A stretch of 64,000 bases of DNA, taken from contig NZ_JAGEPF010000004.1 of assembly GCF_017573465.1 (NCBI RefSeq), forward strand, positions 1 to 64,000, in the 5' to 3' direction. Source of the DNA: Actinomadura violacea (GTDB taxonomy: Bacteria; Actinomycetota; Actinomycetes; Streptosporangiales; Streptosporangiaceae). A program made the position numbers and the translations under genes. This document shows, piece after piece, positions 24,719 through 34,800 of this stretch (positions are counted from its first letter, which is position 1; each line of letters opens with the position of its first letter). The notes under the pieces were generated by a model that worked only from the letters and a program-made list of their open reading frames with translations, was not told the DNA's origin and made no database searches.

Positions 24719-25096
24719 TCAGCAGGAGCCCTTGGACAGGATGCTGACCTTGTACGGCATGCTGTTGCCGATCTTCTTGTGGCTCTTCTTCTTGGCCGGG
24801 GCGACGAAGCACTTGCTGAAGTAGGTGCCGTTCGAGCGCCGGAAGTCCAGCCAGATGGCGCGCTTCTGGGAGCAGTGGTTGTTGTAGTAGACGGTCGTGG
24901 AGACGTTGCCGTCACCCCACGAGATGTTGATCTTGCTGCCCTTCGGCGACTTGCAGGACGCGGACTTGTGGTGCGTCGCGGCCGCGGACACCTTGCCGCC
25001 GGACGGGGCCGTCGCGGCGGACGCGGCGGGCGCGCCCACGAGGGCGGCGGCCACTCCGGCGCCGAGCAGGGCGGGAACGATCGTGCGGTACTTCAC
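24719..25096 (-). CDS. Small secreted protein with SWGDGN motif (copy 2)
   Basis: A 125-residue protein. The start is placed at GTG 25096 (GGAAAGG six bases upstream), which exposes a clean signal peptide ending in PAASA; a longer frame upstream has no start features. The mature part has four cysteines, the motif SWGDGNVSTTVYYNNHC and a Lys-rich loop (PAKKKSHKK). The function is unknown. It lies 48 bp upstream of copy 1 in the same direction, probably one operon. The extra cysteine pair relative to copy 1 suggests a second disulfide. Confidence 0.72.
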   Translation of the reverse strand: MKYRTIVPALLGAGVAAALVGAPAASAATAPSGGKVSAAATHHKSASCKSPKGSKINISWGDGNVSTTVYYNNHCSQKRAIWLDFRRSNGTYFSKCFVAPAKKKSHKKIGNSMPYKVSILSKGSC

Positions 25097-25316
25097 GTTG
25101 CGCCTTTCCGTGGAGTCCAGGAGCGCCCGCGGATTGGCCCTGCCGGTCAGGCCGAAAACCCCTCCGCGGACGGTCCAAGGCTGGCACCGGGTGATCTTCG
25201 CGCGCAAGGGTCCCGGCGCTCCCGGGCCCCGGTCCGCGCCCCCGGAGCCCGGGCGTGTCGCGGCCGCCGCGCTGCTCAGCGCCGCCGCCCGGGCCGCCAG
25301 TGTGAGATGGATCTCG

Positions 25317-27278
25317 TCAGCGGAGCTCGGCGGTCGCCAGGAGGCGGATGTGCGCGGTGGCCCACGCCTCCGCCGCGCGGTGCGGATCGTCGGCGCCGAG
25401 CGTCCCGGCGAGGTCGGCGAGGGTCGCGGCGGCGGTGCGCAGGCCGATGCGCCGCAGGTCGTCGGCGGCGCGGGCGATCCGGTCGCGCAGGCCCGGCAGG
25501 ACGTGCAGCAGGCCGCGGTGCGCCGCCTCCGCGCAGACGTCGAGTGCGGCGTGGACGACGTCGCCGAGCGGGTCCGGCGCGGCGGCGGACGGGCCGTCGA
25601 GCACGGCGGCGCCGTCGCCGGGCGCCAGGTCGGGAACGACGGTGCCCGACGCGGTCAGCACCGCGAACGGGTCGATGACGAGCCCGCCCCGGTCGCGGCG
25701 CACCGCGCCGGTGACCATCCGGGGCGCGTCGGCCAGCGCCGCCGCGAGCGCGTCGAGCGCGGCCGGGCGGTACGGGCCGTGCTCGGCGGACACGACCGCC
25801 GTCGCGCCCGCCGCGTCCGCGACCACCGCCTCGAGCCGCTGCGCGCCGGGGTGGTAGCCGACGTCGCACACCTCGGCGATCTCGACCGCGCGCACCAGCT
25901 CGGCCTCGACGCGCGGCCGCACGAGGCGCGGCGGCAGCGCGTCCAGCGCCCGCTCCTCGGCCTTCAGGTCGCGGACGAGCAGCCCGGCGGGCAGCCCCTC
26001 CCAGGCGTTGCCGAGCGGGGTCACGGTCGTCTTGGCGATCCGTCCGGCGGCGACGCGGACGACCCGGCCGGCGCTCCGCGAGGCGCTCTCCGACACCACG
26101 TTCGAGGCGGCGAGCGCGCGCAGCGGCGACCCGAGGATCCGGCGCCCGGCGAGGTCGGCGCCGGTGAGCACCTCTCCGTCCGGGACGTTCCAGCGGCGCT
26201 TGAGCACCAGGACGACGCCGGTCCCGGCGTGCGCGAGGAACAGGTCGGCGGTGCGGAGCCGGTCGGTGCCACCGACGCGGCAGCCGAGCGCGGTGAGCCG
26301 GACGCGGCGCAGCGGCGTCTCGGCGGACTCGTCGGTGCCGAGCACCTGCGAGCGGGTGCCGCCGGCGGCGGATGCCCGGTGCCGCGCGTGCACCTCGGCG
26401 ATCAGCGCGGCGAACCGCGCGGGATCGTGGCCGGCGTCGCGCTCGTGGTAGGCGGTGAGCTGCCCGGCGAGGTCGTCGACGGCGCCGGCGGGCCAGTGCA
26501 GGTTCCGCGCGGCCAGTTCGGCGGCGGTGCGGCGCAGCGCGGTGGCGAGGACGGGCCCGGCGTGCACCGCGCCCTCCAGCAGCACCTGGTCGACGAGGCG
26601 GGCGGCCGCGTCGAGGCCGCCGGAGCCGTCCGCGCCCTTCCCTTCGCCGCCGACGTCGAGCCGGACGTCGGTGCCGGTGAGGCCCTGCTCGTCGGCGGCG
26701 CGGAACGCCCAGGCGGCCAGCACGGTCATCTCACCGCGGACGGACGCGACGGCGTCGGTGTGCACGTAGCCGAGCTCGCCGGGCACGAGGAACCGGACGG
26801 TGCAGGTCTGGAGCTCGACGCGCGCGACGGGGTCGTCCGGCGTCGGCCGGTGGACCGCGGCGGCGTAGCCGGCACGGTGGGCGCGGCGGGCGGCGGTGAG
26901 GGCGCGGCGACCGAGGACGGCGGCGAGCGCGTCGTCGTCCAGCGACCCGGGCGACCAGTCGGCCGCCTCGGCCGGGGCCGGCTCCTCCTCGGGCGCATCG
27001 GCGGCGGCGCCGCGCTGGTAGGCCAGGACGAGGCCGATCTGATGGCGGCACGTCCCGGTCGCGGCGCAGGTGCAGGTCGCGGCCTCCAGGCCCGCGCCCG
27101 CGGGCAGCGCCGCGGTGGTCCCGTCGGGGTACCGGCCCTCGACGCCGCCGTCCGGCGCGACGGTCGTCTCGGGGCCGTTCCCCGCGTCCAGGTCCTTCGT
27201 GGCGCGCTTGACCAGCCCCCGGTTGGCGAGGGCGGCGAGCGCGTCCGGCGTCAGCGCGAGCAGGTCGGCGCGCGTCAC
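25317..27278 (-). CDS. SWIM zinc-finger domain protein
   Basis: A 653-residue protein. GTG 27278 overlaps the stop of the upstream VWA gene by 4 bp (GTGA). A SWIM zinc finger is visible near residues 66-80 (TCTCAATGTCRHQ, the CxCxnCxH pattern). The remainder is a long helical Ala/Leu/Arg-rich region with FLVPGELGYVHTD and TVTPLGNAWEGLP segments and no recognised domain. SWIM domains bind nucleic acids or proteins. It closes the DUF4132-MoxR-DUF5682-VWA-SWIM set and is probably part of the same complex or pathway. A much longer open frame reading through the VWA and DUF5682 genes is a shadow, not a fusion. Confidence 0.85.
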   Translation of the reverse strand: MTRADLLALTPDALAALANRGLVKRATKDLDAGNGPETTVAPDGGVEGRYPDGTTAALPAGAGLEAATCTCAATGTCRHQIGLVLAYQRGAAADAPEEEPAPAEAADWSPGSLDDDALAAVLGRRALTAARRAHRAGYAAAVHRPTPDDPVARVELQTCTVRFLVPGELGYVHTDAVASVRGEMTVLAAWAFRAADEQGLTGTDVRLDVGGEGKGADGSGGLDAAARLVDQVLLEGAVHAGPVLATALRRTAAELAARNLHWPAGAVDDLAGQLTAYHERDAGHDPARFAALIAEVHARHRASAAGGTRSQVLGTDESAETPLRRVRLTALGCRVGGTDRLRTADLFLAHAGTGVVLVLKRRWNVPDGEVLTGADLAGRRILGSPLRALAASNVVSESASRSAGRVVRVAAGRIAKTTVTPLGNAWEGLPAGLLVRDLKAEERALDALPPRLVRPRVEAELVRAVEIAEVCDVGYHPGAQRLEAVVADAAGATAVVSAEHGPYRPAALDALAAALADAPRMVTGAVRRDRGGLVIDPFAVLTASGTVVPDLAPGDGAAVLDGPSAAAPDPLGDVVHAALDVCAEAAHRGLLHVLPGLRDRIARAADDLRRIGLRTAAATLADLAGTLGADDPHRAAEAWATAHIRLLATAELR

Positions 27279-28441
27279 GATCCGATCCTCTCCGCGACGA
27301 ACTCGGCGAGCCGGCCGGGCGTCATCGCGCCGACGTGCGCGCCGGCGGCGGCGAGCCGGCGGCCCATCTCGCGGTCGTAGGTGGGGTTGGCGTCGCCGTC
27401 CAGCGCGGCGAGTCCGAGCACGCAGGTGCCCTGCTCGGCCAGCCGCCGCACCTCCCGGACGAGCCTCCCGGCGTCGCCGCCCTCGTAGAAGTCGCTGATG
27501 ACGGCGAGGATCGCGCGGCGCGGGTTGTCGACCAGGCCGGCGCCGTAGGCGACCGCGCGGGCGATGTCGGTGCCGCCGCCGAGCTGCACCTTCATCAGCA
27601 GCTCCGCGGGGTCGGTGACGTCGGACGTCAGGTCCACGACGGAGGTGTCGAACGCGACGAGGTGGGTCTTCAGGCCCGGCAGCCCCCACAGGCAGGCGGC
27701 GGTGACCGCCGAGTGGATCACCGAGTCGAGCATCGAGCCGGACTGGTCGACCAGCAGGATCATCTGCCACTGCTCGACGTGCCGCCGCGTCCGCGACACG
27801 AACCGCGGGTTCTCGATGTAGAGGCGCCGCTCGTCGGGCCGGTAGTGCCGGAGGTTCGCGCGGACCGTCCCGTGGAAGTCGAAGTTGCGGGAGTTGCGGA
27901 TCCGGCTCGGCCGCCGCGACCGCGTCCCATGGAACGCCTGCCTGACCTCCGTGGCGAGCTTCTCCATGAGTTCCCGCACCACGGCCTCGACGATCCGCCG
28001 CGCGAGCGCGAGCACCTCCGGGTTCATCAGGTGCTTGGTGCGCATGACGGCGCGCAGCAGCGCCCGGTCCGGCTCGATCCGCTCCAGCACCGCCGGGTCG
28101 GTGACGATGTCGTGGATCTCGTAGCGCTCGACGGCGTCGCGTTCCAGCCGCTCGATCGTCTCCTTGGGGAACAGCCGGTGCACGTCGTCCAGCCAGTCGA
28201 CGGTGGTGAGCGCGGACGGGCCGTCGCCGCCGGTCCGGTCGTCGGTGCGGCCGTCGCCGTGCGAGGCGCCGCGCCGGACGCCGCGCCGCGCGAGCTCCGG
28301 GTCGCGGCCGTAGAGCCAGTCGAGGGCGCGGTCGCGGGCGGCGGCGTCGCCGCCCAGCGGCCCGGCCGCGCCGCCGGCGGGCGCGCCGAGGATGAGCCGC
28401 CAGCGTTCCAGGTCCCCGCCGGGACTCTCGGGTGGGGTCAT
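27275..28441 (-). CDS. VWA-domain protein of the MoxR-DUF5682 module
   Basis: A 388-residue protein starting with ATG inside the DUF5682 stop (ATGA overlap). The N-terminal half is helical and charged (RTKHLMNPEVLALARRIVEA, residues ~140-160). The C-terminal VWA domain (~210-388) has the MIDAS LLVDQSGSMLDSV (~216-228), the Thr in QLGGGTDIARAV and Asp in VISDFYEGGD. It probably works with the MoxR ATPase two genes upstream, VWA proteins being the usual MoxR partners. No membrane segment is seen, so it is cytosolic. Tight overlaps on both sides point to co-translation. Confidence 0.88.
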   Translation of the reverse strand: MTPPESPGGDLERWRLILGAPAGGAAGPLGGDAAARDRALDWLYGRDPELARRGVRRGASHGDGRTDDRTGGDGPSALTTVDWLDDVHRLFPKETIERLERDAVERYEIHDIVTDPAVLERIEPDRALLRAVMRTKHLMNPEVLALARRIVEAVVRELMEKLATEVRQAFHGTRSRRPSRIRNSRNFDFHGTVRANLRHYRPDERRLYIENPRFVSRTRRHVEQWQMILLVDQSGSMLDSVIHSAVTAACLWGLPGLKTHLVAFDTSVVDLTSDVTDPAELLMKVQLGGGTDIARAVAYGAGLVDNPRRAILAVISDFYEGGDAGRLVREVRRLAEQGTCVLGLAALDGDANPTYDREMGRRLAAAGAHVGAMTPGRLAEFVAERIGS

Positions 28442-30711
28442 GGTCGTCCTCCGGTGAGTCCGGCGGCGTGCAGGGCGCGGTCGACGCGCTCCTCCAGGGC
28501 GCGCGCCTCGGCCACGACGAGCGGGTCGCGGGGCGCGCGCAGCAGCGCGCGGGCGGATCCGCCCTGGCCGCGGCGGGCCAGCAGCCGCCCGGCGATCGTC
28601 TCCCGCTCGCGCGGCGGGAAGTACTCGAACGCCTGCCGCAGCGCGGGCAGCGCGATGAGGAAGTCCTCCTCGGTGAGGGCGCCGACCAGCTCGTCCAGGA
28701 CGGCGAGGACGGTCCCGCCCGGGTCGATGACCTCCTGCCTGGCCAGCGCGAACAGCCCGGCGAGCCAGTCGCCGAACACCCGCGGCGCGGCGGCGCCGCG
28801 GACCGCGCGGGCCGGGTCGGCGGTGTCGCCGAGCGCCCGGCCGAGGCCGAACGCCGCGCCGCGCAGGTCGGGCGGCGCGTCGGGGGCGGCGGCGACGCGG
28901 CGGGCGACACCGAGCGCCGCGTCCCGGTCGACGCGCAGCGTCCCGGACGCGTGCAGCAGCGCGTCGCGGGCCGCGGCGAGCGCCCCCAGCCGGGCGCGGT
29001 CGGCGGGCCCGGGGCCGCCGCGGATCCCTTCGGCGAGCCACAGGATCCGCTCGGTGCACTCCTCGATGACGGTGCCGAACAGCGGGCTGCGGGCCGTGCC
29101 GAGGACGTGGTCGTGCCGCCACAGGCCGAGGACGACGTCCAGCGCGCGGCCGAGCGCGCCGACGTCGGAGGCGCCCGCGACCCCGGCGGCGAGGGACGCG
29201 GCGATCCGGCCGGACTGCCCGGCGCAGCCGCACAGCGCCGCGTCGAACAGCGCCTCCGCGAGCCGTCCCATGTCGCCGCCCGCGCCGGCCGTCCGCTCGT
29301 CCAGGACGGCGGCCGCGGCGTCGCCGAGGGTCGGGCCGTAGGCGCCGGCCTCGATCAGCGCCGCCGTCCGGGTGCCGTCCGGGTCGGACGTGTCGACGTG
29401 CCAGACCTCGTCCAGCACCGGGTCGGCGCCGGTCTCGGGGCCCGATTCGCGCCGCACGCCGGGGATGCCGAGGACCCGCAGCCGGTGCAGCGCGCGGCTG
29501 CGCTCCAGCCCGCGCGCGGCGGTCAGCTTCAGCGTGATCCGGCCGCCGCCGGCGAGGCCGAGCCGCTCCAGTTCGGCGGCGGCGTCGTGCACGAGCGGCG
29601 GCGCGGGCGTGTCGCGGTGCAGGCGGCCGACGCGGTTCCCGCTCAGCGCCGCCACCATCTCCGCGACGGCCGGATGCGCGCCCGGCGCGAGGGGGCCGCG
29701 CGACGTCCACGGCAGCCGCTGGTCGAGGTCCTCGCCGACCAGCGCGGACACCAGCCCGTCGAGCAGGTCGGTGCGGGCGGGCGAGCGGTGCCCGCGCAGC
29801 CGGGTGAGGCCCTCGGTGAGGGTCCGCGCGGCGATCAGGTCGGCGGTCGACACCACCTGCCTGCGCTGGCGCAGCCGCGTCACGACGGTCTCGGTCAGCG
29901 CGGCGGCGGCGCCGTCCGGGCCGTCCTCCCAGAGCCGCTGGTAGTACTCCGGCGACGGCATGCCGGACTGGTAGCCGGTGAACGCGTCGAGCCGCCGGAA
30001 CGAGTACGGGACGAGGAAGCTGCCGCCCGTCGCGTCCTCCCCCGGCGCGGGCACCTCGGGCCACGCGGTGCCGCCGGCGCGGACGAGGGCTTCGAGCGCG
30101 GGCTTGTGGAACCCGCCCGTCACCACGACCACCGGGCGGTCGCCCGCGTCGGCCCGCGCCGCCCGGACCCACGCCGCCATGTACGACTCGCGCTCGGAAT
30201 CGTCGGGCCCCGGCTCCGCTTCGCCGCGCACCAGGTCGAAGTACGCGTCGAGACGCCCGGGCAGGTCGTCGGCGTCGATCTCGAACAGGTGGTCCCACAG
30301 CACGTCGGTGTTGTCGACGGCGAACTCCCGGCACAGCCGCTCGGTGGCGTCGGCGTAGCGGCGCTCGGCGTCGGCGTACCGGTTGCCGCGCGCCGCGAAC
30401 GCGGGATGCCAGGCGGGCAGGTCGATGAACCGCAGCTCCGCGCCGGCGGCCCGGCCCGCGTTGAGCGCCGTCCACTCCGGCGAGTACCCGCAGAACGGCG
30501 ACCACGACGAGTGCACCCGCGCCGCGTCCCGGTAGAAGCTGTAGATCGCGATCGGCGGCTCGTGCCCGAGGAGCAGCTCGTCCAGCCGCCCGTTGAAGTC
30601 GGCGGGGCCCTCCACCAGGACGTACGCGGGGCGCAGCCGCGCGATCGTGTCGCGGACGAGCCGCGCGCACGCCGGGCTGTGGTGCCGGACGCCGACGAAC
30701 GTGACGGCCAT
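28438..30711 (-). CDS. DUF5682 family protein
   Basis: A 757-residue protein. The N-terminus MAVTFVGVRHHSPACARL and YVLVEGPADF (~residues 31-40), followed by IAIYSFYRD and FIDLPAWHP, are the conserved start of the DUF5682 family, whose biochemical role is unknown. The central VVVVTGGFHKPALEAL (~195-210) resembles an alpha/beta nucleotide- or metal-binding turn. The C-terminal ~400 residues are helical repeats (LARGL/LGRALG type). It overlaps the MoxR stop by one base (TGATG) and the VWA start by four. The family is regularly encoded with MoxR, VWA and SWIM genes, as here. Confidence 0.85.
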   Translation of the reverse strand: MAVTFVGVRHHSPACARLVRDTIARLRPAYVLVEGPADFNGRLDELLLGHEPPIAIYSFYRDAARVHSSWSPFCGYSPEWTALNAGRAAGAELRFIDLPAWHPAFAARGNRYADAERRYADATERLCREFAVDNTDVLWDHLFEIDADDLPGRLDAYFDLVRGEAEPGPDDSERESYMAAWVRAARADAGDRPVVVVTGGFHKPALEALVRAGGTAWPEVPAPGEDATGGSFLVPYSFRRLDAFTGYQSGMPSPEYYQRLWEDGPDGAAAALTETVVTRLRQRRQVVSTADLIAARTLTEGLTRLRGHRSPARTDLLDGLVSALVGEDLDQRLPWTSRGPLAPGAHPAVAEMVAALSGNRVGRLHRDTPAPPLVHDAAAELERLGLAGGGRITLKLTAARGLERSRALHRLRVLGIPGVRRESGPETGADPVLDEVWHVDTSDPDGTRTAALIEAGAYGPTLGDAAAAVLDERTAGAGGDMGRLAEALFDAALCGCAGQSGRIAASLAAGVAGASDVGALGRALDVVLGLWRHDHVLGTARSPLFGTVIEECTERILWLAEGIRGGPGPADRARLGALAAARDALLHASGTLRVDRDAALGVARRVAAAPDAPPDLRGAAFGLGRALGDTADPARAVRGAAAPRVFGDWLAGLFALARQEVIDPGGTVLAVLDELVGALTEEDFLIALPALRQAFEYFPPRERETIAGRLLARRGQGGSARALLRAPRDPLVVAEARALEERVDRALHAAGLTGGRP

Positions 30712-31859
30712 CAGCCGGGCAGCCGGTGCCGGGCCGCGTGCAGCGCCCTCCACTGCTCGCCGTCGCGCCGCGGCGCCTGCTGCTCCAGGTAGCGGCGCAG
30801 CCGGGTCAGGTCGTCCGGGCTGTCCTTGGCGGCCGTCCCGGCGAGGCACTCGACGATGTCGGCGGCGCCGCCCGCCTCGCCGCGCAGGAACCAGCCCCGC
30901 ACGCCGACCGCGTGCGCGACCGACACCGCCTCCGCCGTGCTCATCACGGCCGACAGCCGGTCCATCGCCCGGCCCTCCTCCGTGGTGGCGTTGCGCAGCT
31001 CCCGGAACGTGGTGACCAGCACCTCCAGGACGTCGCGGCGCGGCGCGACGCCGACGCCGCTGCGCTCCAGCAGCCGCGCCGCCTCCTGCTCGACCAGGTC
31101 CAGCTCGGTCGCGAAGTCGGCGATCGGGAACACCGTCTCGAAGTTGAACCGCCGCTTCAGCGCGGCGCTCATCTCGTTGACGCCGCGGTCGCGGGTGTTC
31201 GCGGTCGCGATGACGTTGAAGCCGTCCCGCGCGAACACCATCGCGTCGGGCCCGGTCAGCTCCGGAATCGCGAGCACCCGGTCCGACAGCGGCGACAGCA
31301 GCGAGTCCTGCACCTCCAGCGGGCAGCGGGTGATCTCCTCGAACCGGACGACCTTCCCCTCGGCCATCCCGGTGAGCAGCGGCGCCGGGACCAGCGACCG
31401 CGTCGACGGCCCCTCCGACACCAGCAGCGCGTAGTTCCACGAGTACCTGATCTGGTCCTCGGTGGTCGCCGCGCCGCCCTGGATGGTCAGCGTGGACGCG
31501 CCGGACACGGCCGCCGCGATCAGCTCCGACAGCAGCGACTTGGCGGTGCCGGGCTCGCCGACCAGCATCAGCCCGCGGCTGGTGGCGAGGGTGACGAGCG
31601 CGCGGTCGATCAGCGCGGTGTCGCCGACGAACTTGCGGGTCACGCCGAGCGCGTCGTCGCCGACGACGAACCGGCGCGCGCCGGTCAGGCTCAGCGCCCA
31701 GCCGGGCGGGCGCGGCCCCGCGTCGTTCTCGCGGAGCCGCTCCAGCTCGGCGGCGAACCGCACCTCCGCGGGCGGCCTCTGCTGGTCGCCGGTGTCCTGG
31801 GGGTCCACGACGTCCTGGGGGTCCACGGTGTCCTGCGGCTCGGTGGTGTCTAGGGGCAT
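30711..31859 (-). CDS. MoxR-family AAA+ ATPase of the DUF5682 module
   Basis: A 382-residue AAA+ ATPase. Walker A GEPGTAKSLLSE (~residues 102-113), Walker B VVRFEEITRCP with Glu-Glu in place of Asp-Glu (~168-178), sensor 1 NVIATANTRDRGVNEM (~213-228) and the finger LKRRFNFETVFP (~232-243) are seen. The first ~25 residues contain an acidic direct repeat of PQDxVD units, visible in the DNA as three copies of about 15 bp, probably a flexible tail. Its start lies 16 bp after the DUF4132-A stop, linking DUF4132 to the MoxR module. Confidence 0.88.
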   Translation of the reverse strand: MPLDTTEPQDTVDPQDVVDPQDTGDQQRPPAEVRFAAELERLRENDAGPRPPGWALSLTGARRFVVGDDALGVTRKFVGDTALIDRALVTLATSRGLMLVGEPGTAKSLLSELIAAAVSGASTLTIQGGAATTEDQIRYSWNYALLVSEGPSTRSLVPAPLLTGMAEGKVVRFEEITRCPLEVQDSLLSPLSDRVLAIPELTGPDAMVFARDGFNVIATANTRDRGVNEMSAALKRRFNFETVFPIADFATELDLVEQEAARLLERSGVGVAPRRDVLEVLVTTFRELRNATTEEGRAMDRLSAVMSTAEAVSVAHAVGVRGWFLRGEAGGAADIVECLAGTAAKDSPDDLTRLRRYLEQQAPRRDGEQWRALHAARHRLPG

Positions 31860-31875
31860 GGTGTCCGTTCCGGGG

Positions 31876-34800
31876 TCAGACGGCGGCTTCGGCGAGCGTG
31901 TCCAGGTCGGCGAGGATCTCCGACGCCATGACGGGGTCGAGGTCGCCGAACTTCAGCGGGGTGCCCTTGCGGGGCGAGTAGTCGGCGGGCTTGGTGGCGA
32001 ACCACACGTAGTCGAGGGTCTGGTGGTCGCCGGTGGCGTCGACCGCGCCGACCGAGATGCCGGGGTCGAGGTCGATGACGACGTACCGGTCGGCGGCGAC
32101 GCGGCGGGAGATCCACCGCTCGCCGCCCGCGTCCTGCGGCTCACCGCGCGCCCAGCCGCGCTTCACCAGGCCGAGCACCTTCCCGAACGGCACCTTCAGG
32201 CCCTCGAACCGCTCCAGCCGCCCGCCGCCGCGCTCCTCCTCGGTCAGCGCGCGGACGGGCCGGTTCAGCTGCGGGAACGGCTGGATGATCTCGTAGTCGG
32301 CGAACACCTCCGACCATGCTTCGAGGGCGCCGTCGAGGTGCAGCGGGTGCGCGATGCGGACGCGGGCCTTCTCGGGGAGCGCGAACGCGTCGTCGTCGGC
32401 GTCGGCGAAGGTCCCGTCCTCGGCGACGCGGAACGCCGCCGCCGTGCCGCCGTCCTGCGCGATCCAGACGAGGCGGCGGGCGATGTGGCGGACGAGGGGG
32501 TGGCGGACGATGAATTCGCCGAACTCCGCCGGCGTCCACTCCCGCTGCGTCACCATGGCCTGCTCCAGGCGCACGAGCTGCCCGGACGCGGCGGCGCGCA
32601 GGTCCTTCTTGAGCGCGGCGAACCGCTGGTGCGCGGCCGGGGCGAGCTCCGGGTCGTCCTTCGCGCCGGGCTTCGGGAGGGCCTTGCGGCGCTTGCCGTC
32701 CTCGTCGGAGACGAACGGCGCGAGGTGCTCGTCGAGGCCGACGACGAACCGCCGCGGGCCGTAGTCGAGGACCATCGTCCCGGCCGCGTCCAGCCCGAAC
32801 GTCGGGACGAGCCGGTCGGCGAGCTGCTCGGTGGTGAGGCCGAGCCGGTCCGCGACCTCGCGGATACGCGCCTGCGCCTCGGCCTTCAGGCCCTTGAACT
32901 TCACCTTCTGCGCGATGCCGTGCAGGTGCATCAGCGCGACGTCCGACCCGATCTCGGCGAGGACGCCCAGCCCCCTGACGGCGTTCTTGTGCCCGCCCTC
33001 CCCCGGCCACGCGCGGATGACGGGCGTCAGCAGCCGCACCGTCTCGTCGTCACCGGTGCGGCCGAGCTGCGTCAGAGCCCACCCGTCCTTGGACGGGGCC
33101 CCGGCCTCGCGCCACTGGCGGAACAGCGCCCGGCCGAACGCGGCCACGGAGTCCGGCTCGCAGCGCCCCTTCACCTCGTCCATGCCGGTGGAGGTCGGCA
33201 GGGTGAGCAGTTCGAGCAGCCTCCGGACCGCGTCCACGGGCAGCGCCCGGTCGCGGCCGCGCAGCCGCACCTGCGGCAGCGCCGCCGGATCGATCCAGCC
33301 CGCGACCTTCGCGGGCCGTTCCAGCCCGGTCCCGGCCGGCGGCGCGGACAGCAGTTCCTCGACGGCCGCCGCCGCCTCGTCGCCGTGGGCATCGCGGGCG
33401 GCGGCGACGGCGCCGGCGAGGCCGTGCGCGTCCGTCACGTGGCGCAGGGCGGTTTCGGCCTGTGCCCGCTGCTTGCCCTTCTCGCCGAGGGCCGCCGGGA
33501 CGAGCGGCCCGACCGCGTCGAGGCCGTTCCGGTCGAGCCAGCGGCGGGCCGGCTCCTGGAACTTCGCCGGCTTGGTCGACCACTCCGCCATCAGCTCCAC
33601 GACGCCGGCGTCCAGGAACGGCGTCAGGTGGACGGCGTTGGTCTGCGGGCCCTCCACCGAGGTCCGGATCGCGACGGGCAGTGCGTCGATCCCGTAGCGC
33701 GCCACCAGGCGCCGCACCCATGGGGCCGGGGAGTACTCGGAGTAGTCGGTGAACTCGGCGAGGAGGGGACGGACCAGCTCCTCCGGTCCGTGCACGATCA
33801 GCTGCAACGGGCGGATCTTCTGGTAGCGGGTCCCGTAGACCTCGGCGTAGGCGTCCCAGTCGGTGCCGTCCGGGAGCGGGACGTCCGGGTCGGCGTCCAG
33901 CCACGCCTGCCGCTCGCCGTCGCGCCACACGACCCGCGGCTCGGGTGCCCGCAACCCGGGCACGACGGGCCGCCGGACGCGCAGCCACGGCGGATCGGCC
34001 AGCACGCGGGGCACTTCATGCGGTTCCGCCGCCGCCACCCGGGTGGACTCCGCCGCGACGCTCCGGACCAGCGCGGCCTCGTCGTCCGGCAGCCCCGGCA
34101 GCACCCCCGCCACCAGGTCGGCGTTGGCGTCGAGGTGCGCGCCCAGCAGGTCGGCGGCGCCCGCACGGGCCAGCAGCCGCAGCGCCCGCGCGGGGAACCG
34201 CCGCGCCGCCGCGACCAGCGCCGCCCGTGCGTGCTCGCGGTCGATCCGGTCGATCAGGGCCTGGAACGCCTCGTCCGACGGCAGCACGGCGATGGTCTCG
34301 AAGATGTGGCGGCGCTCGTCCAGCCTGAGGGACGACTTCCCATCGACCGCGGTGAGGAGGAAGCCCAGTATTCCAGCGCCGATGCCGTCCGCCATCGTGG
34401 CGAGCACCGCCCGGCTCGAGGTGTCGGCGGAGAGCGCGGGCGCGGCCGACAGTTGGGACGCGTTGCCGAGCGTGGCGAGCACGAGCCAGTGGCCCTCGGG
34501 CCGCACGGGGACGGGAAGCGCGCAGCACTCGTCCACCCAGTCCTCCCGGGTCGGGACCAGGTAGGACGCGACCCATTTCGTCCCCGGCCCGGCCCGGTGC
34601 CCCGCCAGGCGCTCGACAGCGGCCGCGTACTCCTCGTCGGACGCCGCGGCCAGCAGCGCCCGGACCCGCCGCAGCACCTCCGGCGCCGCACCTCCCAGGT
34701 GGTCGTCGGGGCCGTGGACGGCACCGACCCGGTAGCCGCTCCTGCCGGCACTGCGCAGATAGCTCGCCACCGTCCGGCTGAGCTCCACCAGCGCGCCGGC

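Noticed and set aside
25317..28910. Apparent 1,197-residue fusion of SWIM protein with upstream sequence
   Set aside because: The part above 27278 overlaps the VWA and DUF5682 genes in another frame and is Arg/Pro-rich nonsense. The GTG at 27278 with a 4-bp overlap explains the SWIM gene.
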